IMG/VR virus record: IMGVR_UViG_3300024432_000043 | Location: 1-31,904 of that record | Origin: a virus | Reading direction: 5' to 3' (one strand) | Length of the DNA stretch: 31,904 bases | Program-made: the position numbers and the translations under genes | In this document: in pieces, positions 23,287 through 30,818 of the stretch | Layout: every line of letters starts with the position of its first letter | How positions within the stretch are numbered: position 1 is the stretch's first letter | Notes under the pieces: generated by a model | The model's input: only the letters and a program-made list of their open reading frames with translations | Told to the model about the DNA's origin: nothing | Databases searched by the model: none

Positions 23287-23940
23287 TTAGATAACTTGCG
23301 TCGGCATAAGATTGTTCTGCTGCTTGGTTGTAAGTAAATTTCTCTTTGGGGTAATAAGACCACGATTCATTGCAGAATCATTTGCTTGATGAACTCGATT
23401 AATTAAAAAATCACCTTTGCTTAGACTTTTGGTTTTATCTTCGGGATCTGGGATAACTTCATCACTTAACTTTGCATTGATTGCATCATCAGTTGTTTTA
23501 GTATTATATTCCTGTAATCCACCAATTAATTGATTCTTTTTTAAACTATTTACTCTACCGGCAATTACATCCCTATTTCTATCTCCATAATATGAGATAA
23601 AATTAGAGATAAACGGTTTGATTTTAGGATCTATGCTATTTAATACCCCTTTTGACATACCAGTAAGTTTGGCATCATAAGTATCTAAAGCACCATCATT
23701 AAATTTATTTGGATCTAAAACACTCTCTCTAATCCTTGAAATACTATCTCTAACTTGAATTTGTGCAGCATCTTTTTCCGCCTCAAGATTTCCTTTTGCT
23801 ATTGTTCCAGTTACTTTCGCAACTCCCAGACCAAAACTTGCTAATCTATCACCTAACGATGAGAGTGCAGCCTGACGATCTGGAAGCGCACGCGGTTGAA
23901 CCTCTACTTGCTCTTGAAATTGTGGTAAATCCTTAACCAT
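23287..23940 (-). CDS. N-terminal part of internal virion protein (zero frame, 217 residues)
   Basis: The start ATG 23940 has AAAGGAT upstream. The first ~60 residues are Gln/Leu-rich (QFQEQVEVQPRALPDRQAAL), then helical (ASFGLGVAKVTGTIAKGNLE). The frame ends at 23287, just after the protein sequence stops resembling its natural continuation. At 23350-23344 the mRNA reads C CCA AAG, a -1 slippery heptamer. Up to that point 199 residues are shared with the long form, and the zero frame adds 18 more before the stop. The virion may therefore contain both a short and a long form. Confidence 0.7.
   Translation of the reverse strand: MVKDLPQFQEQVEVQPRALPDRQAALSSLGDRLASFGLGVAKVTGTIAKGNLEAEKDAAQIQVRDSISRIRESVLDPNKFNDGALDTYDAKLTGMSKGVLNSIDPKIKPFISNFISYYGDRNRDVIAGRVNSLKKNQLIGGLQEYNTKTTDDAINAKLSDEVIPDPEDKTKSLSKGDFLINRVHQANDSAMNRGLITPKRNLLTTKQQNNLMPTQVI
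23344..23350 (-). other. Candidate -1 slippery site CCCAAAG
   Basis: The zero frame is ACC CCA AAG; slipping back one base gives CCC AAA and then GAG AAA TTT, which continues the protein in the downstream frame. It fits X XXY YYZ and has the same AAAG end as the lambda GGGAAAG site. I see no strong downstream stem-loop. Confidence 0.6.
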
Positions 23941-23957
23941 TATTTATCCTTTTTTAC

Positions 23958-24422
23958 TTATACAAAGGTTGGTGCGGCCTTCGCACTCTTAGTTCCAATC
24001 CCAGTTCTAAAACCAATAATTGCCTCTGCACTTTTAATTACCGTTCCAAAAATCCCTGATATCTCTTTATCTCGTACATTCTTTCTAGCAGAAGAAATTT
24101 GTGCTTTCTCAAAAGAAAGATTAAGTGCTGCTGCATCTTCGTCCTCATTAAATTTCGCAAAACTAGATCGCTGAACCATCTGAAATGACGGAGAGGCTAA
24201 AGATACCCCTCGTGCTGCTTCAGTTGCTTGAGAAGTAGCTAAAACTTGCCGCATTCTTTGAGTACGCTGTAAAGATTGTTGTGCGGCAGCAGTTTCTTCC
24301 ATTTGCTCTTGCCGAATTAATTGTCGTTGTTCCTCGCGCGCCCCCCCAATCTGAGCAAAAATACTACCAGCCTCAAAACCGCCTACTACTGTAGCTGCAG
24401 CTATATCAAAAATACTTGCCAT
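23958..24422 (-). CDS. Small internal virion protein (T7 gp14-like)
   Basis: A 154-residue Ala/Gln/Glu-rich helical protein. The hydrophobic N-terminus (IFDIAAATVVGGFEAGSIFAQIGG) is followed by a long Gln/Arg-rich helix (REEQRQLIRQEQMEE) and a C-terminal helix. This resembles small ejection proteins such as gp14 that form the outer-membrane end of the ejection channel. Its place directly after tail tubular protein B and before the large internal proteins is the T7-like order. AAGGAAAATA precedes ATG 24422. Confidence 0.7.
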   Translation of the reverse strand: MASIFDIAAATVVGGFEAGSIFAQIGGAREEQRQLIRQEQMEETAAAQQSLQRTQRMRQVLATSQATEAARGVSLASPSFQMVQRSSFAKFNEDEDAAALNLSFEKAQISSARKNVRDKEISGIFGTVIKSAEAIIGFRTGIGTKSAKAAPTFV

Positions 24423-24435
24423 AATTATTTTCCTT

Positions 24436-24453
24436 ATGTTTAACGTTAAACAT
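24436..24453. repeat. Perfect 18-bp palindrome between tail and internal-protein genes
   Basis: ATGTTTAACGTTAAACAT is its own reverse complement. It lies in the 44-base gap between the tail tubular B stop and the next start, and on the minus strand it is flanked by two near-identical AGGAAAATAAT sequences, one of which is the functional SD. Confidence 0.8.
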
Positions 24454-24466
24454 TATTTTCCTCACT

Positions 24467-26401
24467 TTAACCGTCCTCATTTATTTCAACTAAAAACCCT
24501 AATCCCCGAATGAGCATAGGTAATGGTTCTTGTTGTGTAATCTCAATCTCAACCTGTGGATCCCATCCAACCATTGGACTAGATTCATAAAATCCGGTTC
24601 TAGGGGGTGTAACCACACCAAATCCTGCGGTATTCATCTTTAAAGTAGGAATTTCAAAATCATCGATATAAATCCCAAGTGATTCATAAAAATCAACCCA
24701 TAATGTCTTTATTCTTTTACTAAAATAGTAATTATTTCCAACTTGGGTAGTAATGCTTATCGGCATAGGGATGATTTTAGGAATATAATTCAAACCAACT
24801 TCAACATCAGTTACATTATATTCCACTTCGATCTGACCACTGACTACAACCTTATCTTGCATGTTAAAACCGTCACCAATAACTTTTACGGTTTCGGCTT
24901 CTAAATGATCAAGACCTGTAATAGTTGTTCCGGGCGCACCTAGAGTCTGAACACTTGTAGAATCGGTTAGAATATCAAAAGATAATTTCTCTAAATAAAA
25001 TTTAGTTACAGAATTTATCTCTCTTTGAACAATAAAATAAACATTATTTTCAGATGAAACAATATGTTGAAACTGACCGTCTGTAGTAGCAGACGTCCAA
25101 CCTTTTACATTCTCCTGTTCTATGGACTGCAAGATAGCCAAAGTTCCATCATTATTAATGACAATTAAATAATTTCCTTGGTCAACATCAGGATTTCTAT
25201 ATGTAGCCATTCCTACAGGTGTTTTAATCAAAGTCTGAGAAGATATAGAAATGTCACTAAACACATATCCAGCTCGCTGAACGTCATATCGCATTGACCA
25301 CACCAGCTTTCCACCACGATCTATATATACCACAGCATTATCAAATATAATGGCTCTTGTGCCTCCAATACCATTCCTGGATTGCTGATTGAATGCAATA
25401 TTTGCAGGAGTAAGTGCAGAATCATCGATAAATGGCATTGTAACTACACCACTTGAAGTAAATACCACAAATGTTTGGCTTCCCAAGATATCTTCTACAA
25501 CATTTGAATTATTTGTATTTACAAATACTCCGATTGAATTTGTAGCTAACAACTCGCTATCATCAAAATTATTATACTGATTGGTTTTTGACATCCAAAC
25601 ACCTTGTGGTAAGGAATTAGAACCTGCAACACAAAGACGATCTTGATAAAATGTTCCAGTACGCGGATATCCTAACGAAGCTGACCATGCAGGTTGAGTT
25701 AAAACAGATAATGTTCCTAAAATCGCATTGGTATTTTTGAAATCCTCTATTGTCGATGCATTAACTAAATTTGCATTAGTATAAGAAGTAATACGCGCTA
25801 CCCCTTCATTTCCAAAAAACAAACCGTTTACATGAGTAGTTTTAAATGGACTTCCTGTAGCAGCTATTGTTATTACACCCGCAACTCCAGAAGGAGTAAA
25901 AGTTGCTGCATCATAATTTCTATCGAAATCATAAGTGGGAAACCATGTAAAGATTCCTACGGATAATGTCCACCCAGCATGAGCAGCAGTACGAATTAAT
26001 TTATATGGAGCAATTGTCGGATGAAAAATATATAATTCATTGACACTTTGTGTCCAATTTATATCAGGAAGGTTACCAGCGGTATAAGGCGTTACCACCG
26101 TTGCAACTAAAGCATCTTGATAATATATCTTTAAAGATAAGGGTTCAAAAACCAATACGTAAATCGATTCATCTTCATATTCAAGAACCGCTAATCTAAA
26201 TTCATCACTTGATGTTCCTACAATTAAACTCGTAACAAATTCTGTTCCAAACCGTCTTTGAACTCCACCCTGTGGCAACAAAACAACATTTTCTAACTCT
26301 CTTGCGCCTTTTTCAAATATATCGATATCAGTTCTAGCTAAAAGGCGTGGATCGATAGCACCTTTAGTAAAATTCGCTTGTTTATGAATTATCGCGACCA
26401 T
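24467..26401 (-). CDS. Tail tubular protein B / nozzle protein (gp12-like)
   Basis: A 644-residue beta-rich protein. The N-terminus FTKGAIDPRLLARTDIDIFEKGARELENVVLLPQGG is typed here in parts: TKGAIDPRLLARTDI at about 13-27 and LENVVLLPQGGVQRRFG at about 36-52, the start pattern of podovirus nozzle proteins. The rest consists of many short strands with aromatic residues (YFSKRIKTLWVDFYES near 555). It forms the tail tip that receives fibres. The start overlaps the tail tubular A stop by 13 bases. Confidence 0.8.
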   Translation of the reverse strand: MVAIIHKQANFTKGAIDPRLLARTDIDIFEKGARELENVVLLPQGGVQRRFGTEFVTSLIVGTSSDEFRLAVLEYEDESIYVLVFEPLSLKIYYQDALVATVVTPYTAGNLPDINWTQSVNELYIFHPTIAPYKLIRTAAHAGWTLSVGIFTWFPTYDFDRNYDAATFTPSGVAGVITIAATGSPFKTTHVNGLFFGNEGVARITSYTNANLVNASTIEDFKNTNAILGTLSVLTQPAWSASLGYPRTGTFYQDRLCVAGSNSLPQGVWMSKTNQYNNFDDSELLATNSIGVFVNTNNSNVVEDILGSQTFVVFTSSGVVTMPFIDDSALTPANIAFNQQSRNGIGGTRAIIFDNAVVYIDRGGKLVWSMRYDVQRAGYVFSDISISSQTLIKTPVGMATYRNPDVDQGNYLIVINNDGTLAILQSIEQENVKGWTSATTDGQFQHIVSSENNVYFIVQREINSVTKFYLEKLSFDILTDSTSVQTLGAPGTTITGLDHLEAETVKVIGDGFNMQDKVVVSGQIEVEYNVTDVEVGLNYIPKIIPMPISITTQVGNNYYFSKRIKTLWVDFYESLGIYIDDFEIPTLKMNTAGFGVVTPPRTGFYESSPMVGWDPQVEIEITQQEPLPMLIRGLGFLVEINEDG

Positions 26402-26985
26402 CTAGCTCCCCCACCTCTAACTTCGATATAACGTTGATCTTGAATTCCACGATTTGGATGCTGTTGCGCATCAGTAGAAAGTGCCAAAGCTTTTTCTTGG
26501 ATAGTTTTTCTTTCCAGAATTACAATATATTTATCATTATTAGTTATAGGATTTGCATAGTCTGAAGCTAAAGCATGAGCGAAATAATCTACAAAATACA
26601 AAGGCAACGCTGTAACTTTAGGTAGAAAACGATATTCAGCATATATAGCTTGATCACCGCCCATATTCATATAAAGCTTATCTTCATATATCTGAAAATC
26701 TAATGTGCGCGGCCATAATCGCCATAAAGCTAAAAGATCAGTAGGAATCTGATACTTATAATTATAAGGAATTTCATCGGGAATAACCGGAAAGGCAATA
26801 TTGGATAATTGAGCAAGTTTTACTGGAAATCTCCATTCGTTTTGTGCGATTATTTTTGGAAATAAAAAATTAAATCCTGTTTCAAGTGAAGATGCTATTT
26901 CCCCACCTGATGCAATTGTAGCGATGGGTCCTTTTCCGAGAATCGTAAGTGAACGTGAGATAATCTGAATTTTTGTAAAAGGCAT
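26389..26985 (-). CDS. Tail tubular protein A (gp11-like gatekeeper/adaptor)
   Basis: A 198-residue protein with the pattern of the family: ISRSLTILGKGPI at about 9-21, ETGFNFLFPKIIAQNEWRF at about 35-53, YNYKYQIPTDLLALWRLWP at about 74-92, and IYAEYRFLPKV near 113. It connects the portal to the nozzle. AAAGGAGG precedes ATG 26985. It is the first gene after the terminator-like hairpin at 27007-27031, at the head of the tail-gene block. Confidence 0.8.
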   Translation of the reverse strand: MPFTKIQIISRSLTILGKGPIATIASGGEIASSLETGFNFLFPKIIAQNEWRFPVKLAQLSNIAFPVIPDEIPYNYKYQIPTDLLALWRLWPRTLDFQIYEDKLYMNMGGDQAIYAEYRFLPKVTALPLYFVDYFAHALASDYANPITNNDKYIVILERKTIQEKALALSTDAQQHPNRGIQDQRYIEVRGGGARWSR

Positions 26986-27006
26986 TCCGTGCCTCCTTTA
27001 AACCAT

Positions 27007-27031
27007 AAAAGGGGGGGGGCAAAATGCCCCC
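27007..27031 (-). terminator. GC-rich hairpin with U-run between head and tail genes
   Basis: On the minus strand GGGGGC-ATTTT-GCCCCC (27031-27015) is followed by more C and then TTTT (complement of 27007-27010). It looks like an intrinsic terminator, perhaps leaky, between the head genes and the tail genes. The plus strand shows a run of nine G at 27011-27019. Confidence 0.6.
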
Positions 27032-27043
27032 ATCCTTTAAATG

Positions 27044-28630
27044 TTAAGCAACACGGATTGCACTAACATAAACAATTGTTGAGGGGGAATCAGTTCCGCC
27101 ACCATCTGTTTCTGTTACACGCAAAGTCCCTGAAGCTGCAACCTCATGGTATGCATCATCAATCGTTGTTGCCCGACCAATAGTTTGGTCAGCATTATTG
27201 ATATCAATTGCATCCGTAATGTTATTTGCACCGTTAAATATCTGGATGGTATCGCCAGCGGTACCAAGTCCAGTATTAACAACCCACGCATCTATAACTC
27301 TGATCTTATGAGTTACAGTCACATCGGTATTCGCCGTTGCACCACCTGCCGTGTCAATCCTAAATATCTGTGGTAAACCACCAATAACGTTAGCATTAGC
27401 TACATCAGCAGTAACCGTACCCGTTAAAGTATTTGGATTAATCATCGCCTCATCAACAGCACCAGCCTGAATGGTTGTAGCACCGGCATTATCTATAGCG
27501 ATATCACCAGAAACTGCAACAGAGGCAAAAGTCGTGCCATCACCAATACCAATTTGAGCATTGGCTGAGAAGTCAGTCACAACAGCAACATTAGAATTAT
27601 CACCCAATAATAGGTTTCCTTCTGTTAATGCCGCCATTTTCGACCATACAATAGCAGCCGCAGTGGCAACCTTCGCATTATCAACAGCAAGTGCCGCTAA
27701 TTTCCCATTATCAATAGCCAAAGCGGCTACGGTTAAGGCACCCGTATTGGCTAAAGTGGCGTCACCAGATACAACAACCGAGGCAATAGTTGTACCATTC
27801 CCCACTAGAATTTGCGTATCGGTTTTAACGTCTGTCACGACAGCTACATTTGAGTTATCACCTAGTAAGATACTGCCTTCGGTAAGTGCAGCTAACTTTG
27901 AATAGTCGATAGCTGCAGCAGTTGCAACTTTGGCATTATCTACCGCTAAAGCAGCGAGTTTCCCATTATCTATCGCTAAAGCAGCGACAGTTAACGCACC
28001 CGTATTCGCAAGCGTAGCGTCTCCTGACATCGCAACTGATGCAATTGTAGTGCCGTTACCTACTAAAATCTGAGTATCAGTTTTTACATCGGTAACTACA
28101 GCGACATTGGAATTGTCTCCTAACAAAATACTGCCTTCAGTTAAGGCAGCTAGTTTAGAATAGGCAATAGCAGCCGTTGCAGAAACTTTAGCATTATTAA
28201 TAGCTAAATTAGCAATGGTTAAAACACCAGCATTCGTCATAGTGGCATCACTCGACATAGCAACAGAGGTTATGGTCGTACCATTACCCACGAGTATTTG
28301 AGTGTCCGTAGAAGCATCTAAAGCAACAGCCTTATCCGATGCATTACCAACATAAACACTTCCTTGAGCGAGGTCTAAATTGCCTTCAGGAATGTCGTAT
28401 GCTTCAACCGTAACATTAGTTGTAATAGATGTTACTTTATACAATCCATATCCATCACTAGCATGTATATCAATCACATCAGTTAAATTCCAATCAAGTA
28501 TTTTGTCATTGAAATATGCAGATGCAATAGCAGTAGCTAATGAATCAGTGGTTAAGTATTTTCTCCATACTCCTGCTACAGAAGAACCAGAACTAGTAAT
28601 TCTGGTTAAATTATCGTTATCGAAAGTCAT
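27044..28630 (-). CDS. Repetitive head/virion surface protein
   Basis: A 528-residue Ala/Thr/Val-rich, beta-rich protein just downstream of the capsid gene. Residues 157-242 and 243-328 are two nearly identical 86-residue repeats (SKLAALTEGS, GDNSNVAVVTD, TQILVGNGTTIASV, LTVAALAIDNGKLAALAVDN). Diverged half-copies lie on each side (about 108-156 and 329-395). The final ~110 residues (VIDAWVVNTGLGTAGDTIQIF, TLRVTE, STIVYVSAIRVA) are a separate beta domain often found at the end of phage surface proteins. It is likely a head decoration or fibre protein by position. AAAGGAG precedes ATG 28630. Confidence 0.65.
   Translation of the reverse strand: MTFDNDNLTRITSSGSSVAGVWRKYLTTDSLATAIASAYFNDKILDWNLTDVIDIHASDGYGLYKVTSITTNVTVEAYDIPEGNLDLAQGSVYVGNASDKAVALDASTDTQILVGNGTTITSVAMSSDATMTNAGVLTIANLAINNAKVSATAAIAYSKLAALTEGSILLGDNSNVAVVTDVKTDTQILVGNGTTIASVAMSGDATLANTGALTVAALAIDNGKLAALAVDNAKVATAAAIDYSKLAALTEGSILLGDNSNVAVVTDVKTDTQILVGNGTTIASVVVSGDATLANTGALTVAALAIDNGKLAALAVDNAKVATAAAIVWSKMAALTEGNLLLGDNSNVAVVTDFSANAQIGIGDGTTFASVAVSGDIAIDNAGATTIQAGAVDEAMINPNTLTGTVTADVANANVIGGLPQIFRIDTAGGATANTDVTVTHKIRVIDAWVVNTGLGTAGDTIQIFNGANNITDAIDINNADQTIGRATTIDDAYHEVAASGTLRVTETDGGGTDSPSTIVYVSAIRVA
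27647..28162 (-). repeat. Two tandem 258-bp coding repeats
   Basis: The repeats at 27905-28162 and 27647-27904 encode 86-residue units with only two clear internal differences plus small end changes. Their DNA is not identical: in 60 aligned bases (27693-27752 against 27951-28010) I count 12 differences, none of which changes the protein. Confidence 0.8.
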
Positions 28631-28645
28631 AATTATCTCCTTTAA

Positions 28646-29485
28646 TTATACTGTAAAGTCAATTTTAACAATACCTTCCGCATCAATAGCAACAGCGTTA
28701 GCTTTATACTTAGAGGTTGCTAAAAATGATGTTTTTATTGGTATGTAATTAACTTCATTTGAAAAATCCATGCCGATGGCATAGCCCATTGAGTTTTGTG
28801 CAAAAGCATAAGCGGTATTAGTTGCTCCAGATACAGGCATTCCACCTTCATCCATATCACCAATAACAATCCAAGTATAACCAAACATAGTTAAACCATC
28901 GATTGTACTGCCGTTATCCAATAGTGCTTTTTTAGTAAAATCACTATCAGTAAACTTCTGTTCATTCAAAATATCTTCTTCGCCTTCAGCGTTAATTGCG
29001 ATATAACGTCTAATTCCACGCATTACATTATTTTTCGAGAAGAATTTATTGAGTTTAGTGTATTTTGCAAAGGTAAAACCAGTTGCACCAGCTGCAATGG
29101 TATTGGTAGTACCAGAAGCATCTAACGCATCAATCGCTAACTGATCAGCTCTACGGCCGATAGAAGAACCAAGAGCTTCGGATAACTCGCGGATTTCATC
29201 GAAATTGATTTCTCTTTGAGAAAAGATATCGCTATAATCTGATGCATACCAATCCTGTAAGGTAACTGTAGGTCGAGAATAGGTTAGATTCATCGGTTCT
29301 ACATCATCTTGAACGGCCTTTTGCTTGGCAATACCTTTACCGATTTTTGGGAATTTTACCGTTGCTCCCACAACGTTGCGTCTTTCACGCATTGTGCCAC
29401 GAAATTTAAACCCTTTTGATTGGTAAGCTTGCTTAACCATAGGGTCAAATAAATCAATGGCGACAGTATTAACAAAAATAGACAT
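28646..29485 (-). CDS. Major capsid protein
   Basis: A 279-residue protein, HK97-like by pattern. The order TVKFPKIGKGIAKQK, PTVTLQDWYASDYSD, INFDEIRELSEALGSSIGRRADQLAIDAL, FSKNNVMRGIRRYIAI and GMDFSNEVNYIP is that of phage capsid proteins (Phage_capsid_2-type). I chose ATG 29485 (MSIFVN) over ATG 29497 because GAGG lies six bases before it, inside the longer frame. A separate sigma-70 promoter lies 120 bases upstream, as expected for the most abundant virion protein. It follows the scaffold gene. Confidence 0.88.
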   Translation of the reverse strand: MSIFVNTVAIDLFDPMVKQAYQSKGFKFRGTMRERRNVVGATVKFPKIGKGIAKQKAVQDDVEPMNLTYSRPTVTLQDWYASDYSDIFSQREINFDEIRELSEALGSSIGRRADQLAIDALDASGTTNTIAAGATGFTFAKYTKLNKFFSKNNVMRGIRRYIAINAEGEEDILNEQKFTDSDFTKKALLDNGSTIDGLTMFGYTWIVIGDMDEGGMPVSGATNTAYAFAQNSMGYAIGMDFSNEVNYIPIKTSFLATSKYKANAVAIDAEGIVKIDFTV

Positions 29486-29606
29486 AATAAGCCTCATTAA
29501 AAGTAGTTATTAAAAAAAATATTCCATTATCTTTTTCGTGTATCTTCTCTTAACGAGGCCTCAAAGAGGGTATCTCATATCGTAAAAGGACGATTCAGAT
29601 ATAAAA

Positions 29607-29635
29607 ATACTACCCTAAATTGCACAAAAAGTCAA
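29607..29635 (-). promoter_or_regulatory. Promoter of the major capsid gene
   Basis: TTGACT (29635-29630), a 17-base spacer and TAGTAT (29612-29607) on the minus strand. A leader of about 115 bases follows, containing CTCTT/AAGAG pairing around GAGGCCTC before the capsid SD. Confidence 0.7.
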
Positions 29636-29651
29636 CTAACTTATGTGAAAG

Positions 29652-30497
29652 TCATTTATGAAACCTATTTATCTTATCAATATATTTCTGTGCTTTTTCC
29701 GGATGTTCGGCCAAATTCTCTCCCTCATAAATGTTAGCAGCAAAATCATTTTTAACATCTTTGAGTGTTTCCTTAGGGGGTGCGTGAACTTCATTGGTTG
29801 GTACACTAAATCCGTTTGTATTCATAAGATTTCGTAACGCACGCATTCCAGCAGCACTATGAACACTATCAAGCAATGCCCCTGCATCTTCTTTGGAATT
29901 ATTGTTTTTAGTCCAATTCTCAATGTTTTTTTTATCTTCTTCAAAAGATGCCCCATAAGCTTTAGCTTCATTCTCCATGTTTGTTTTGGGTTCACTGATT
30001 ATCGATTTAGCAAGGCCTGCAATCTTTATCGCAAAATCTTGAGAGACATTTGCATTCTGACATTCTGTTACAAATTGATTAAAAGTCTTGTCTTGAGTAT
30101 CAAAAGCAAAGTTATCATCCTCAATCGTTGAAAAATCGTATTTATCAGGTGCGCCAGTAAATGCACCTAATCTTTGACTTTGTTCTCCCAATTTCTTTTC
30201 TGCATCCCCATAAGCTTTTGCTTGATTCTCCATATTATATCCGTATTTCTCAAGCAAAAATGGTGGTATATCGCCAGAACCAAGCACTCCTTCTTTAAGC
30301 AACCACTGTCCTTTTTTTAATTTAATTTCTTGATCGGTTTTGGTTTCGACAGTAGCATCTTCAACTTGTTTGGGTGTTTCTGTCTGATTCGTTTTATCTT
30401 CCACACCCTCATTATTCTTTTGATAATCCCCTGGAATCCCCACAACTTTTCCAGTTTCTTGACCTTCTTGGCTTTCCATTTCCACGGTTTCATTCAT
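29652..30497 (-). CDS. Capsid scaffolding/assembly protein
   Basis: A 281-residue acidic, Glu/Lys/Gln-rich protein without hydrophobic stretches, located just upstream of the capsid gene. The segment AYGDAEKKLGEQSQRLGAFTGAPDKYDF at about 95-122 is read in parts as AYGDAEKKLG and GAFTGAPDKYD, a signature of phage scaffold proteins. The C-terminal basic helix (KAQKYIDKINRFHK) is the usual capsid-binding end. An ENQAKAYG motif recurs as ENEAKAYG about 85 residues later. AAAGGAG precedes ATG 30497, only 3 bases after the previous stop. Confidence 0.8.
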   Translation of the reverse strand: MNETVEMESQEGQETGKVVGIPGDYQKNNEGVEDKTNQTETPKQVEDATVETKTDQEIKLKKGQWLLKEGVLGSGDIPPFLLEKYGYNMENQAKAYGDAEKKLGEQSQRLGAFTGAPDKYDFSTIEDDNFAFDTQDKTFNQFVTECQNANVSQDFAIKIAGLAKSIISEPKTNMENEAKAYGASFEEDKKNIENWTKNNNSKEDAGALLDSVHSAAGMRALRNLMNTNGFSVPTNEVHAPPKETLKDVKNDFAANIYEGENLAEHPEKAQKYIDKINRFHK

Positions 30498-30500
30498 ACC

Positions 30501-30818
30501 TTACTCCTTTGGTTTAGTTTGATTAGCAACAATTTGTTTGTATTGCTCGATCAATTGCTCGATCTGAAAGATCACACTGGCTTGTCCACTTCTAAACCCA
30601 GAATAAACTTCTTCAGAACCAAATTTTTTCAAGATCTCTGGATTGACTGGCCAGATCACCGCATGATTCTTATTTGAAATGTAAATTTCTTTTAACAAGT
30701 GCAGTAATTTCTTACCGGCTGTGGTACATTCAAATACTTCATTGATTAAAATAGCTAATTCGTTTGGTTTATTAAGATTGCCACCATTTTCTTGAACTTT
30801 TAACTTTTCAGTTTTCAT
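30501..30818 (-). CDS. Small Bbp19-like phage protein
   Basis: A 105-residue mostly helical protein. AGKKLLHLLKEI at about 34-45 and a later YSGFRSGQASVIFQIEQLIE at about 72-91 resemble the small Bbp19-type proteins that sit between portal and scaffold genes in podoviruses. The assignment is by pattern and position only. The start overlaps the portal stop (ATGA). Confidence 0.5.
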   Translation of the reverse strand: MKTEKLKVQENGGNLNKPNELAILINEVFECTTAGKKLLHLLKEIYISNKNHAVIWPVNPEILKKFGSEEVYSGFRSGQASVIFQIEQLIEQYKQIVANQTKPKE

